Positions 34,267 through 42,637 of a stretch of 64,000 nucleotides of DNA are shown here, in pieces. The stretch spans positions 1,116,001 to 1,180,000 of the forward strand of contig CAXXKP010000001.1 in NCBI GenBank assembly GCA_963663665.2, written 5' to 3'. A model generated the notes under the pieces. That model saw nothing but the letters and a program-made list of their open reading frames with translations. It was not told where the DNA came from and ran no database searches. A program made the translations under genes and the position numbers. Within the stretch, counting starts at the first letter, position 1. The number at the start of each line of letters is the position of its first letter. The stretch comes from SABI01 sp963663665. GTDB taxonomy: Bacteria; Spirochaetota; Spirochaetia; Sphaerochaetales; Sphaerochaetaceae.

Positions 34267-35280
34267 CTACTCGTATAAGAAACAGGCAACTTCATGATTA
34301 GTATCGATTCTCTTCATTTGAGGTATATTATTTTTACACTTTTCCATTTTTGATGGGCATCTGTCATAGAAATAACATCCATACCTTTCTTTATTAGGAG
34401 ATGGTACGTCTCCTGATAGAATTATTCTTTTTCTTTTTCTCTCTATGGCAGGGTCTGGTATAGGAGCCGCAGAGAGAAGCGCTTTGGTATATGGGTGAAG
34501 AGGATTTTTATAAAGGTCACTACTTCTAGACAATTCCATGATTTTTCCAAGATACATTACAGCGACTCGTGTGCTGATATATTCGATTACTGCAAGATCG
34601 TGAGCAATAAAGAGATAAGTGAGTCCTAATTCTTGTTGAAGATCATGAAGTAGGTTGAGTATTTGTGATTGAATAGATACATCAAGGGCACTCACTGGTT
34701 CATCGGCTAAGATGATTTTTGGGTTGAGTGCAAGAGCGCGTGCAATTCCAATTCTTTGTCTCTGTCCACCACTGAATTCATGTGGGTAGCGATTCTTGAA
34801 AGCTCTATTAAGACCAACTCTTTCCATCAACTCCTCAACTCTATCCTCAATATCACCTTTACTCATATCAATATCGAGTAAACCTCTTTTTTTATAAATC
34901 TCTAAAGGTTCACTGATAATTGTTCGTACAGTCATTCGTGGGTCTAATGAAGCATATGGATCTTGGAAAATCATCTGAATATTTTTTCTTGCATCAAGAA
35001 GATCATTTCCTGTTGCTTTGATGAGATCTAGTCCATTAAAAATAACAGAACCACTTGTAGGTGTGTAAAGTTGTGCGATTGATCTCACTGTCGTCGATTT
35101 ACCACAACCAGATTCTCCTACGATTCCAAGAGTTTCTCCCTCTTTTACATCAAAGGTTATTCCATCAACTGCTCGAACAGCTCCAACTTGTCGCTTTAGA
35201 ATAAATCCAGACTCAATTGGAAAGTGCTGCTTGAGGTCTTTGACCTGTAATAACGGCTGTTTTATTGTATTATCACTCAT
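34267..35280 (-). CDS. oppF: Oligopeptide ABC transporter ATPase (OppF)
   Basis: The start at 35280 (MSDNTIKQPLLQVKDLKQHF) overlaps oppD by eight bases and follows AAGGAG; 337 residues. It has Walker A GESGCGKSTT, Q-loop MIFQDPYASLDPRMT, signature FSGGQRQRIGIARAL, Walker B ILADEPVSALDVS and H-loop FIAHDLAV. The C-terminal oligopeptide domain includes CYFYDRCPSKMEKC, a Cys-rich element typical of Opp/Dpp ATPases. Pairs with OppD. Confidence 0.95.
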   Translation of the reverse strand: MSDNTIKQPLLQVKDLKQHFPIESGFILKRQVGAVRAVDGITFDVKEGETLGIVGESGCGKSTTVRSIAQLYTPTSGSVIFNGLDLIKATGNDLLDARKNIQMIFQDPYASLDPRMTVRTIISEPLEIYKKRGLLDIDMSKGDIEDRVEELMERVGLNRAFKNRYPHEFSGGQRQRIGIARALALNPKIILADEPVSALDVSIQSQILNLLHDLQQELGLTYLFIAHDLAVIEYISTRVAVMYLGKIMELSRSSDLYKNPLHPYTKALLSAAPIPDPAIERKRKRIILSGDVPSPNKERYGCYFYDRCPSKMEKCKNNIPQMKRIDTNHEVACFLYE

Positions 35281-36292
35281 TACTCGTCTTCTCCTTATCA
35301 TCTGCATATAACCAACATGCGACTTCGTGTCCTTCCTCTACGTGTACTACTGGGGGATATTTATATGTACAAATATCCATTTTTTTATGACAACGTGGAT
35401 GGAAAGGGCAGCACTCTGGAAGGTCAATCACATTAGGTGGTTGTCCTTCTATACTAAAGAGTTTACCGTTTTGAGCTTTATCAAGACGAGGAACTGATTT
35501 TATAAGTCCTTCTGTATATGGATGAGAAGGGCGAGCATAAAGTTCATCTGTCGTTGCTTTTTCTACAATTTTCCCTGCATACATGACGCATACAGTATCA
35601 CAAAGGCCCGCAACAACCCCTAAATCATGAGTGATGAGAATTACTGCAGTATCTAATTTTTGTGCAAGTTCTTGGATAAGTTCAAGAATTTGTGCTTGAA
35701 TAGTAACATCTAATGCTGTTGTTGGTTCATCGGCAATCAAGATTTTTGCCTCGCAACTTAGAGCCATCGCTATCATTACACGTTGTCGCATTCCACCACT
35801 GAATTGGTGAGGATAATTATGTACTCTCTCTTCTGCTGCAGGGATACCAACAAGTTTTAGCATATCTATTGATTTTTTCAACGCTTCTTTCTTGCTCATC
35901 TTTTGGTGCAGTAAAATAGTTTCTACCATCTGAGTCGAGATTTTTAAGAAAGGGTTCAAACTCGTCATTGGATCTTGGAAGATCATAGAGATCTCATTTC
36001 CTCTAATAGACCGAAGATCTTTTTCGGGGAGTGTTAAAATATCCATACCTTCAAAGAGGATCTTACCACCCACAATTTTCCCAGGAGGAGATTGAATGAG
36101 TCTCATGATCGAAAGATTTGTAACCGATTTCCCACTACCTGATTCACCTACAATACCAAGGGTTTCACCTTCTGTTAATGTAAAGGAGATTCCATCAACT
36201 GCTTTTACAACTCCTGCATCGGTTTTAAAATATGTTTTAAGGTCTATTACTTCTAATAAAGCCTTTCTGTTCGTTTTATTCTTTGTTTCCAC
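35273..36292 (-). CDS. oppD: Oligopeptide ABC transporter ATPase (OppD)
   Basis: The 339-residue ATPase shows Walker A GESGSGKSVTN, MIFQDPMTSLNPFL, the signature FSGGMRQRVMIAMAL, LIADEPTTALDVT and LITHDLGVVAGLCD. The C-terminal extension holds CCPFHPRCHKKMDIC, the Cys cluster of the family. The normal LSGGQ glutamine is Met here, as is usual in OppD. It follows oppC by nine bases. Confidence 0.95.
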   Translation of the reverse strand: METKNKTNRKALLEVIDLKTYFKTDAGVVKAVDGISFTLTEGETLGIVGESGSGKSVTNLSIMRLIQSPPGKIVGGKILFEGMDILTLPEKDLRSIRGNEISMIFQDPMTSLNPFLKISTQMVETILLHQKMSKKEALKKSIDMLKLVGIPAAEERVHNYPHQFSGGMRQRVMIAMALSCEAKILIADEPTTALDVTIQAQILELIQELAQKLDTAVILITHDLGVVAGLCDTVCVMYAGKIVEKATTDELYARPSHPYTEGLIKSVPRLDKAQNGKLFSIEGQPPNVIDLPECCPFHPRCHKKMDICTYKYPPVVHVEEGHEVACWLYADDKEKTSNE

Positions 36293-36301
36293 AATGTGCT
36301 C

Positions 36302-37906
36302 CTATAGCTGGTTCTTGCTTTGAGGGTCAAAGGCATCTCTTAATCCATCACCTAAGAAGTTCATGGCAAATAAGAATATGGTCATCGCTAAAGCTGGGAA
36401 AAAGAGTTTCCATGGGTATAAGCTCATTCCTCCAACACCATCTCCAACCAGTGAACCCCACGATGCGTATGGAGCCTGAACTCCTAGACCCAGGAATGAT
36501 AGAAAACTCTCTGTCATAATAAATGATGGAATTCTTAAAGTTGAGAACACGATAATAACACTTAGCGAGTTTGGCACAAGATGCCTCATAATAATGCGCC
36601 AAGTAGGAGCACCCATAGATCTTGCAGCTTCAATAAATTCTTGATTTTTAAGAGACATTATTTGTCCACGTACCATTCTTGATACAGTGAGCCAACTAAT
36701 AATTGCTAAGGCAAAGAACAGGTTCATAATATTCCTTCCAAAGATTGCCATAGCAATAATGACAAGAAGCATGTAAGGGAGACCGTACATAATATCTACG
36801 ATTCTCATAATAAAATAATCTACTTTACCGCCAAGGTATCCAGCTAGTGCTCCAAGGATGATACCAATTAGAACACTTGTAATCGTTCCGATAAATCCAA
36901 TAGCTATTGATACTTGCCCTCCATAGATTATTCGGCTTAGCATATCTCGACCTTGGTAATCTGTTCCAAGGTAGTATTGCCTTTCATGCATCTTTGAAGC
37001 CTCAATGTTTGCACTGATAACCCCTTTGATTGCGATTTCTTCTTTCAAAGGGAATTCAGCTGATTCATCCATTGCTTTCTTCTCTAAATCTATCAAAGCA
37101 ATCTCTCTTACTATAGTTTTTATCTTACCCATTAGGTTTTCGTTGATAATAGCCTGTTTTTCTTTTTCACTTAACCCTTCAATCTTAGCTTTAAGAAGAA
37201 CTTCATATTCTTCTTTAGAAAGATCTGGGTTTTCACTTGTTACGATTTTAGAAAGTTGTTGTTCAATTTCGACTTCGTACTGCTTCATTTGTTGTTCAAC
37301 GGTACTGTCTATCATTTGTGCATATAGGGCAAGAACTTCATCATTATTCAATGATTCAATATTAACCCTTTTATTTGAATCTGCTGGAGTATACCAAACT
37401 TTTTTTACTGTTATTTGGAGTTCAGTTTTTATTTTATCTTCAAGAGTTTTGATTCTTCTTTCATCTGCACTATTAAAAGCAAAGGTTCCTTCTTCAACCA
37501 TCTTGGTCCCTTTGTCATACATATAGGCCCAAACTTTTGTAGCTTCACTTCGATCAATCCATGCCCAAAGCATCTCTTCTTCTTCAGGGGTTACTTCGAG
37601 TCGACCTTGTCTCCATGCTTGAGTGAAGAGATCAGACATTCTTTTTTCCATCAATAAGTCCCCAGCATTCCTGCTAAATGAAGGTGGGAGATGTTGGTGA
37701 TCTAAAATGATTTCATCATATGGGTAGATAGGAAGAATAGGTGCTGTAATTACAAGAAGGATATAAATGGCAACGATAACTACGCTAATAACGGCCATTT
37801 TATTCTTTTTTAATCTTCTCCAAGCATCTTTTGTAAGAGAGTTCCCTACGATGACTTGGTTAAATTCGTTAGTAGCTTTATTTGTTTTCTTATTGTTAGA
37901 TTTCAT
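36302..37906 (-). CDS. oppC: Oligopeptide ABC transporter permease (OppC) with large insertion
   Basis: The protein has 534 residues against about 300 in typical OppC. Residues 36-60 are the first membrane helix (MAVISVVIVAIYILLVITAP). The permease core resumes at LGTDYQGRDMLSRIIYGGQV (about 312) with the remaining helices and the EAA loop EFIEAARSMGAPTWRIIMRH. Between them are some 230 extra charged, mostly helical residues (for example TPEEEEMLWAWIDR, EEYEVLLKAKIEGLSEKEKQ). Topology places this insert outside the inner membrane, where it could contact the binding protein or cell wall. No frameshift is seen, so the insert is translated. It sits normally between oppB and oppD. Confidence 0.92.
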   Translation of the reverse strand: MKSNNKKTNKATNEFNQVIVGNSLTKDAWRRLKKNKMAVISVVIVAIYILLVITAPILPIYPYDEIILDHQHLPPSFSRNAGDLLMEKRMSDLFTQAWRQGRLEVTPEEEEMLWAWIDRSEATKVWAYMYDKGTKMVEEGTFAFNSADERRIKTLEDKIKTELQITVKKVWYTPADSNKRVNIESLNNDEVLALYAQMIDSTVEQQMKQYEVEIEQQLSKIVTSENPDLSKEEYEVLLKAKIEGLSEKEKQAIINENLMGKIKTIVREIALIDLEKKAMDESAEFPLKEEIAIKGVISANIEASKMHERQYYLGTDYQGRDMLSRIIYGGQVSIAIGFIGTITSVLIGIILGALAGYLGGKVDYFIMRIVDIMYGLPYMLLVIIAMAIFGRNIMNLFFALAIISWLTVSRMVRGQIMSLKNQEFIEAARSMGAPTWRIIMRHLVPNSLSVIIVFSTLRIPSFIMTESFLSFLGLGVQAPYASWGSLVGDGVGGMSLYPWKLFFPALAMTIFLFAMNFLGDGLRDAFDPQSKNQL

Positions 37907-37922
37907 GAATATAGCTCCACAC

Positions 37923-38852
37923 TTATTTATAGGTGATTCTTGGGTCGAGCAACGAGTAGATGATGTCGACGAAGAAGTTCATAAAGACTAGGATAACTGA
38001 GTAGACAATAACTACGCCTACAATGAGTGTGTAATCTCTATTAAATGATGATTGTACAAAGAATTTACCAAGTCCTGGTATTCTAAATACTTGTTCAACA
38101 ACAACTGAGCCTGTAATAATTCCTGCAAATGCAGGTCCTAGATAACTGACAATTGGAAGCATTGCCCCTTTCATTGCATGTTTGAATAGTATAGTAGTAC
38201 TTCTCATCCCTTTTGCTTTTGCTGTTCTAATATAATCACTTCTAAGAGTTTCAAGCATACTTGATCTTGTAAGGCGTGCAATTGTTCCAAAGTTAGATGC
38301 TGAAAGCGTGATAGCTGGTAAAATGATGGTCATCCAACTATCCCCACTCGTGAACCAACCAGAGGTTGGGACCCATCCTAATTTCATTGCAAATACATAT
38401 TGCAATACGGGTCCTATTACGAAGAGTGGAACGGATATCCCTACAATTGCTAATGCCATTCCTAGGTAATCTACCCACGTATTTTGCTTTACTGCTGCTA
38501 ACATCCCACTGGAGATTCCAAATATAATTGAAATAGTGATAGCAATGATACCTAATATCATGGAATTAGGGAGACTTTCAAATATATAGAAGTTTACATC
38601 GTGGTCTTTATATCGGAAAGATGGGCCTAAGTCCCCTCGAAGTACATCAAACATATACCTTCCATACTGAACAAGTAATGGATCATCTAGATTATATTTT
38701 GCTTCAATATTACGTTTTACTACTTCTGGTAATGCTCTTTCTCCATCAAAAGGACCACCGGGGGCGACCCTGACTATAAAAAAGCTGATTGTGATAATGA
38801 TTAATAGTGTAGGTATGATACCTAGTAATCTTCTAATGACATATTTAGTCAT
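37923..38852 (-). CDS. oppB: Oligopeptide ABC transporter permease (OppB)
   Basis: The 309-residue protein begins TKYVIRRLLGIIPTLLIIIT, the standard OppB first helix, followed by RVAPGGPFDGERALP, YNLDDPLLVQYGRYM and the EAA loop LRSDYIRTAKAKGMRSTTIL. Length is normal, unlike OppC. GAGGTG precedes the ATG. First gene of the oppBCDF operon. Confidence 0.96.
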   Translation of the reverse strand: MTKYVIRRLLGIIPTLLIIITISFFIVRVAPGGPFDGERALPEVVKRNIEAKYNLDDPLLVQYGRYMFDVLRGDLGPSFRYKDHDVNFYIFESLPNSMILGIIAITISIIFGISSGMLAAVKQNTWVDYLGMALAIVGISVPLFVIGPVLQYVFAMKLGWVPTSGWFTSGDSWMTIILPAITLSASNFGTIARLTRSSMLETLRSDYIRTAKAKGMRSTTILFKHAMKGAMLPIVSYLGPAFAGIITGSVVVEQVFRIPGLGKFFVQSSFNRDYTLIVGVVIVYSVILVFMNFFVDIIYSLLDPRITYK

Positions 38853-39187
38853 TCAACACCTCTTATCTTTATATATTATCTGTGTATTACATGTGGACAA
38901 TACCGTACGATAATATACCAACTTAACCTGTTATGCAAGGTAATCATTATTTACTTTCTTTAATGGACTATTCCTTACAAATAAACTCTTTGGTGTAAAA
39001 ATAAGGATTCGTAAGAAGTTCATTATGAATGTGGAAAATAATCAATTGACAGGTAGATACAGTATACCAAATTATTGTTAAAGAGATAGCAATAATTTGA
39101 TTTTTGCAGAATTCTTGTGACAGATTTATGGGTTTTAAAATTCTTCTGAATCTATGATAAAACGTCATTTTCATTGAGGTTTCCGAA
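38853..39187. other. Intergenic region upstream of oppBCDF
   Basis: This stretch should hold the opp promoter, but I cannot pick one with confidence. A 68-codon minus-strand frame (38968-39174) lacks a ribosome site and coding character. TTGACAGGTA at 39046-39055 recurs at 41225 and 49325. Confidence 0.4.
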
Positions 39188-39217
39188 TTACATACTCCCA
39201 GGAGTGGGAGTATGTAA
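39188..39217. repeat. Perfect 12-bp inverted repeat
   Basis: TTACATACTCCC, six bases, GGGAGTATGTAA. It lies 30 bases after the stop of the flavoprotein gene on the minus strand. No T tract follows on either strand, so it is either an unusual terminator or a protein-binding site. Confidence 0.7.
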
Positions 39218-39247
39218 ACAGAAACATTTTACCGTATTATCTTACTT

Positions 39248-40606
39248 TTATTTTCTCATTTTTTTAACTATAACTTCTGCTGCCTTTATCAGAGGATACC
39301 CAGCTGGGGAGCCTGTGAGCAATGGTTGCGTGCCAATTTGCATAGTTAGCAATGATTTTACAGGAACTCGGTTTTGGATGAGGAACCCTATAGCATTGGT
39401 CAGTTCGCCGGTACTAGACCCACCAAATACTTCACCACCTAAGATCATCCCACAATCAGCGGCAACAATTAATTTTACCATTTGTTTATGGGAGTGGGTT
39501 AGATTGCCAGGGTGAGTGTCAACACCAGTAAAACTACCGCAGATTACGTCAAAATTTTCTTGATTGGCTTTGGATTCAGTAATTCCAGCCGTACCAAATG
39601 CATGATTCCCAAATGCTGTAGCGTAGATGGCTATTGTTCCAGTAAAAGATTTACATGGGCTCAGTGAATAGAGGTTCATTCCAGCTGTACGAGCTTCAGC
39701 ACAAGCGGTTGAAGCTAACATTGTTCGGTCTATTTTTCTTGTGATAAAATCGGTTTTTTCAGCACAGTCACCTACTGCAACTACATCAGTTGAACAAGGT
39801 AAAACGCGCATGTATTCACAGGTACGGATAAAGCCAAATTCATTTAACTCAATACCAGCTTTTGCAGCAATCTTTGTATTAGGGGCATATCCCATCGAAA
39901 GGATAACTGCATCGGCTTCGATTACTTCACCAGAGGTGAGTCTTACCTGGGTTACTTTTCCACTCTTCCCGATGATCTCTTCAACACCTTTTCCTGTGAT
40001 GAGATTGAGACCTCTCTCCCGTAAAGCATCTTCTGCAATCTTACCGAATTCTTCATCAAAAGCCTTACTAAGTATTGTATTTTCAATTTCAACCAATGTG
40101 ACTTCATAATTGTTTTTATTTAATTCATCCGACACTTCTACACCAATAAAGCCAGCACCTATAACAACAACGCGTTTTACATTGGCTAACTTGGCTAACA
40201 TTTCATCTAGATATACTTTATTTTTAGGAATTGTGAAAACATTTTCAAGTGCAGTTCCTTTCAACCAGCGTGGAATTATTGGTTCCGACCCAAGAGCAAG
40301 AATGAGTTTTTCATATTCGAATGTTTCACCACTTGCTGTTTGACATGTATGGTTAGCCACTGTGATATCACAAACCTCGTCAATAATGATTTCTACACCC
40401 ACGTCGGTTAAGAGTTTATCTGGTAGAATATTCTTACTACTATCACTGAGTGTCCCAAAAATATAGGGAATCCCACAGGGAATGAGGACCTGTGCCTCTT
40501 TACGGATTAATATAACTTCCTTTTCAGGATAGGTTGACTTGGTTGTCATTGCAGATTGCAACCCTGAAGCACCTCCTCCTACTACAACTACATTAACTTT
40601 TCTCAT
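39248..40606 (-). CDS. CoA-disulfide/persulfide reductase-like FAD oxidoreductase
   Basis: The 452-residue flavoprotein is of the NADH oxidase/CoA-disulfide reductase group. It has FAD site VVVVGGGASGLQSAM, the single active-site Cys in LIPCGIPYIFGTL (the position of Cys42-43 in the family), NAD(P)H site VVVIGAGFIGVEVSDEL, second FAD site TDVVAVGDCAE, and a C-terminal dimerisation domain. Family members reduce CoA disulfide, persulfides or oxygen. GGAAGGAG precedes the ATG. It follows a Cys-rich ArsR regulator by 53 bases, and the neighbourhood suggests induction by a thiol, sulfur or metal signal (inference). Confidence 0.88.
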   Translation of the reverse strand: MRKVNVVVVGGGASGLQSAMTTKSTYPEKEVILIRKEAQVLIPCGIPYIFGTLSDSSKNILPDKLLTDVGVEIIIDEVCDITVANHTCQTASGETFEYEKLILALGSEPIIPRWLKGTALENVFTIPKNKVYLDEMLAKLANVKRVVVIGAGFIGVEVSDELNKNNYEVTLVEIENTILSKAFDEEFGKIAEDALRERGLNLITGKGVEEIIGKSGKVTQVRLTSGEVIEADAVILSMGYAPNTKIAAKAGIELNEFGFIRTCEYMRVLPCSTDVVAVGDCAEKTDFITRKIDRTMLASTACAEARTAGMNLYSLSPCKSFTGTIAIYATAFGNHAFGTAGITESKANQENFDVICGSFTGVDTHPGNLTHSHKQMVKLIVAADCGMILGGEVFGGSSTGELTNAIGFLIQNRVPVKSLLTMQIGTQPLLTGSPAGYPLIKAAEVIVKKMRK

Positions 40607-40659
40607 TTAATACTCCTTCCTATTGTTGTGTCCAATTAAATTGGGTTAAGTTTGCTACT

Positions 40660-41016
40660 CTATATTTTTAAATTTTCAGGACCACAAAGCGCACATTTTT
40701 CTCTTTCTGCTGCTGAACAGGAAGAAGAATTTGTTTGTAATATTTCACTCATTTCTACCAAATTATTAGCTACCTGTTTTAATAAATTCTGATTCACCTG
40801 ATGATGCATGAAGTAGCCTTTTCTTTCTCCTGTAACTAGACCAACATTTTTGAGAATTTTAAGGTGTTGAGAAACAGAAGCTTCAGTAAGGGCCAATTTT
40901 CTCGCTAGTCCTCCTACACAATAATCATGAACAAGAAGCTCTTTAAAGATTGTGTAGCGGGTCTGGTCAGCTATAGCGTTTAGTATTTCATATAATTCTG
41001 GAATATTAGTTGCCTC
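40660..41016 (-). CDS. ArsR-family regulator without a canonical start codon
   Basis: Reading in frame from 41016 gives 118 residues of a complete ArsR fold: PELYEILNAIADQTRYTIF, LVHDYCVGGLARKLALTEAS and SVSQHLKILKNVGLVTGERK, then a Cys-rich tail (SSSCSAAEREKCALC). The segment YCVGGLA aligns with the metal-site CVCDL of SmtB/ArsR, keeping the first Cys. There is no ATG, GTG or TTG in frame upstream: a TAA is followed by GTA AAT GAG. The nearby ATG at 41018 is in another frame and stops after 12 codons. Either a rare start (for example ATT), a G-to-A change of a former GTG, an indel or a sequence error explains this. Likely regulates itself and the flavoprotein downstream. Confidence 0.7.
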   Translation of the reverse strand, partial: EATNIPELYEILNAIADQTRYTIFKELLVHDYCVGGLARKLALTEASVSQHLKILKNVGLVTGERKGYFMHHQVNQNLLKQVANNLVEMSEILQTNSSSCSAAEREKCALCGPENLKI

Positions 41017-41038
41017 ATTTACTTAAGTATTTACTTAA
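41017..41038 (-). promoter_or_regulatory. Candidate ArsR operator at its own start
   Basis: TTAAGTA-TT-TACTTAA is a perfect palindrome at 41023-41038, overlapped by two direct copies of ATTTACTTAA spaced 12 bp apart (41017 and 41029). Its position on the start region suits autorepression. Confidence 0.55.
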
Positions 41039-41276
41039 TCAGATTAACATGATCAAATTTTTTTAACAAGGAAAAAATAAATAAAGTTATATCGAAATGC
41101 AGTTTTGATGCTTTTTATACTTAAAAAAAAATCTATCCTTTACCATGATTCGATTCGTGTATTGGACACTTTCAGCAATTATACTCTCGATTGTTTCAAG
41201 CAACAAAATCTCACGGTGTTACCCTTGACAGGTAGTGGGTAGTTATACCAGACTCACTTTTACAATGAGGTATGAG

Positions 41277-42626
41277 ATGAATGAATTGAATAATGATAAG
41301 AGCGTATATGTAGAAAATTTAGGTTGTGCAAAAAACCAAGTAGATGCTGAGGTGATGGTCGCTTCTCTTGCTCTAGATGGCTATGTGAGTGTCGATAATG
41401 CAGAGGATGCTACAATTATTCTTGTAAATACGTGTGGATTTATTGAAAGTGCTCGTGAGGAATCGATAAATACATTCTTTGCGCTTAAAGATAGTTTCCC
41501 AGATAAGAAAATACTTATCACCGGATGCCTCTCTCAACGATATGCGAAAGAATTAGAAACTGACCTCTTAGAGGCAGATGCTATTTTTGGAAATAGGGAT
41601 CTCGGTTCTATTAATGATGTAGTAAAAAAAGTTGTGAGTGGAGAGAGAATTGTTGAAGTTCCAGAGTATCCTTTTGTAGATCAAGATTATGATAGTAGAG
41701 GGAAGTTATTTAATTATCCCGGTTCTGCATATTTGAAAATTTCTGAAGGATGTAATCATCGTTGTAGATTCTGTGCGATTCCTATTATTAGAGGTTCTTT
41801 ACGCTCTCGACCTCAAAAAGCAATTCTTGAAGATGCCGTTCACCTTATTGCTCATGGGATAAAGGAAATAAATATCATAGCTCAAGATTTAGCGGCGTAT
41901 GGAACAGACCAAGTAGGGACTTCACTATTCCTCCCTCTTCTTGAGTCGATTGCTCTATTGGAAGGTGATTTTGTCATTCGTCTATTATATATTCACCCAG
42001 ATGCATTCCCGCTTCCTCTTCTTGATCTCATGAAAAAATATTCTAAAATACTTCCATATTTTGACATTCCTTTCCAACATGCAGACAAAAAAGTATTACG
42101 AAAAATGGGAAGAGTAGGTGATAAGGATGTGTATTTGAAACTAATTACTAGTATCAGAGCTACCTTTCCTGATGCAGTAATTAGGTCAACTTTTTTACTT
42201 GGGTTTACCGATGAAGATGAGGATTCAATTGACATCCTTACCTCTTTTATTAAGGAAGCTAATCTCGATTATGCTGGAACTTTTATATTCAGTCTTGAAG
42301 AGGGAACTCCTGCATTCAATGATGTAGACAAAGATATTTATAATATGAGAGTGAAAAAGGCACGTACCTATCAGAAAAAAATTAATAAACTTACAACATC
42401 AATCACTACAAAAAAGCTTCAAAAATTTATAGGTCAAGAGATTGATGTGTTGATAGAAGAACTCGTCGAACAAGAAGAGATGGCAATTGGGAGAACATAT
42501 TACCAGGCACCAGAAGTTGATGGTCTCACCGTTGTAATGGGGAAAAACCTTATACCTGGAGAATACATACGTTGCGGTATTAAAAAAGTTAATGGAATAG
42601 ACCTTGAAGCCATCGCATTGCAATAA
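41277..42626 (+). CDS. rimO: Ribosomal protein S12 methylthiotransferase
   Basis: The start is set at 41277 (MNELNNDKSVYVENLGCAKN) with GAGG six bases upstream; 449 residues. It is a radical SAM methylthiotransferase: an N-terminal MTTase domain with three Cys (NLGCAKN, VNTCGF, ITGCLSQRY), the radical SAM motif EGCNHRCRFCAIP, and a C-terminal TRAM-like domain (RTYYQAPEVDGLTVV). It adds a methylthio group to an Asp of S12. The RimO-specific order SEGCNHRCRFCAIP distinguishes it from MiaB. It is followed at 11 bases by pcrA. Confidence 0.94.
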   Translation: MNELNNDKSVYVENLGCAKNQVDAEVMVASLALDGYVSVDNAEDATIILVNTCGFIESAREESINTFFALKDSFPDKKILITGCLSQRYAKELETDLLEADAIFGNRDLGSINDVVKKVVSGERIVEVPEYPFVDQDYDSRGKLFNYPGSAYLKISEGCNHRCRFCAIPIIRGSLRSRPQKAILEDAVHLIAHGIKEINIIAQDLAAYGTDQVGTSLFLPLLESIALLEGDFVIRLLYIHPDAFPLPLLDLMKKYSKILPYFDIPFQHADKKVLRKMGRVGDKDVYLKLITSIRATFPDAVIRSTFLLGFTDEDEDSIDILTSFIKEANLDYAGTFIFSLEEGTPAFNDVDKDIYNMRVKKARTYQKKINKLTTSITTKKLQKFIGQEIDVLIEELVEQEEMAIGRTYYQAPEVDGLTVVMGKNLIPGEYIRCGIKKVNGIDLEAIALQ

Positions 42627-42637
42627 GGGGGAGATTT

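Noticed and set aside
38968..39174. 68-codon minus-strand frame upstream of oppB
   Set aside because: No ribosome site, atypical composition and no recognisable protein character; it lies in AT-rich intergenic DNA.
41016..41018. ATG as start of the ArsR gene by programmed frameshift
   Set aside because: No slippery heptamer or stimulatory structure is visible before its stop; a changed start codon or sequence error is simpler.
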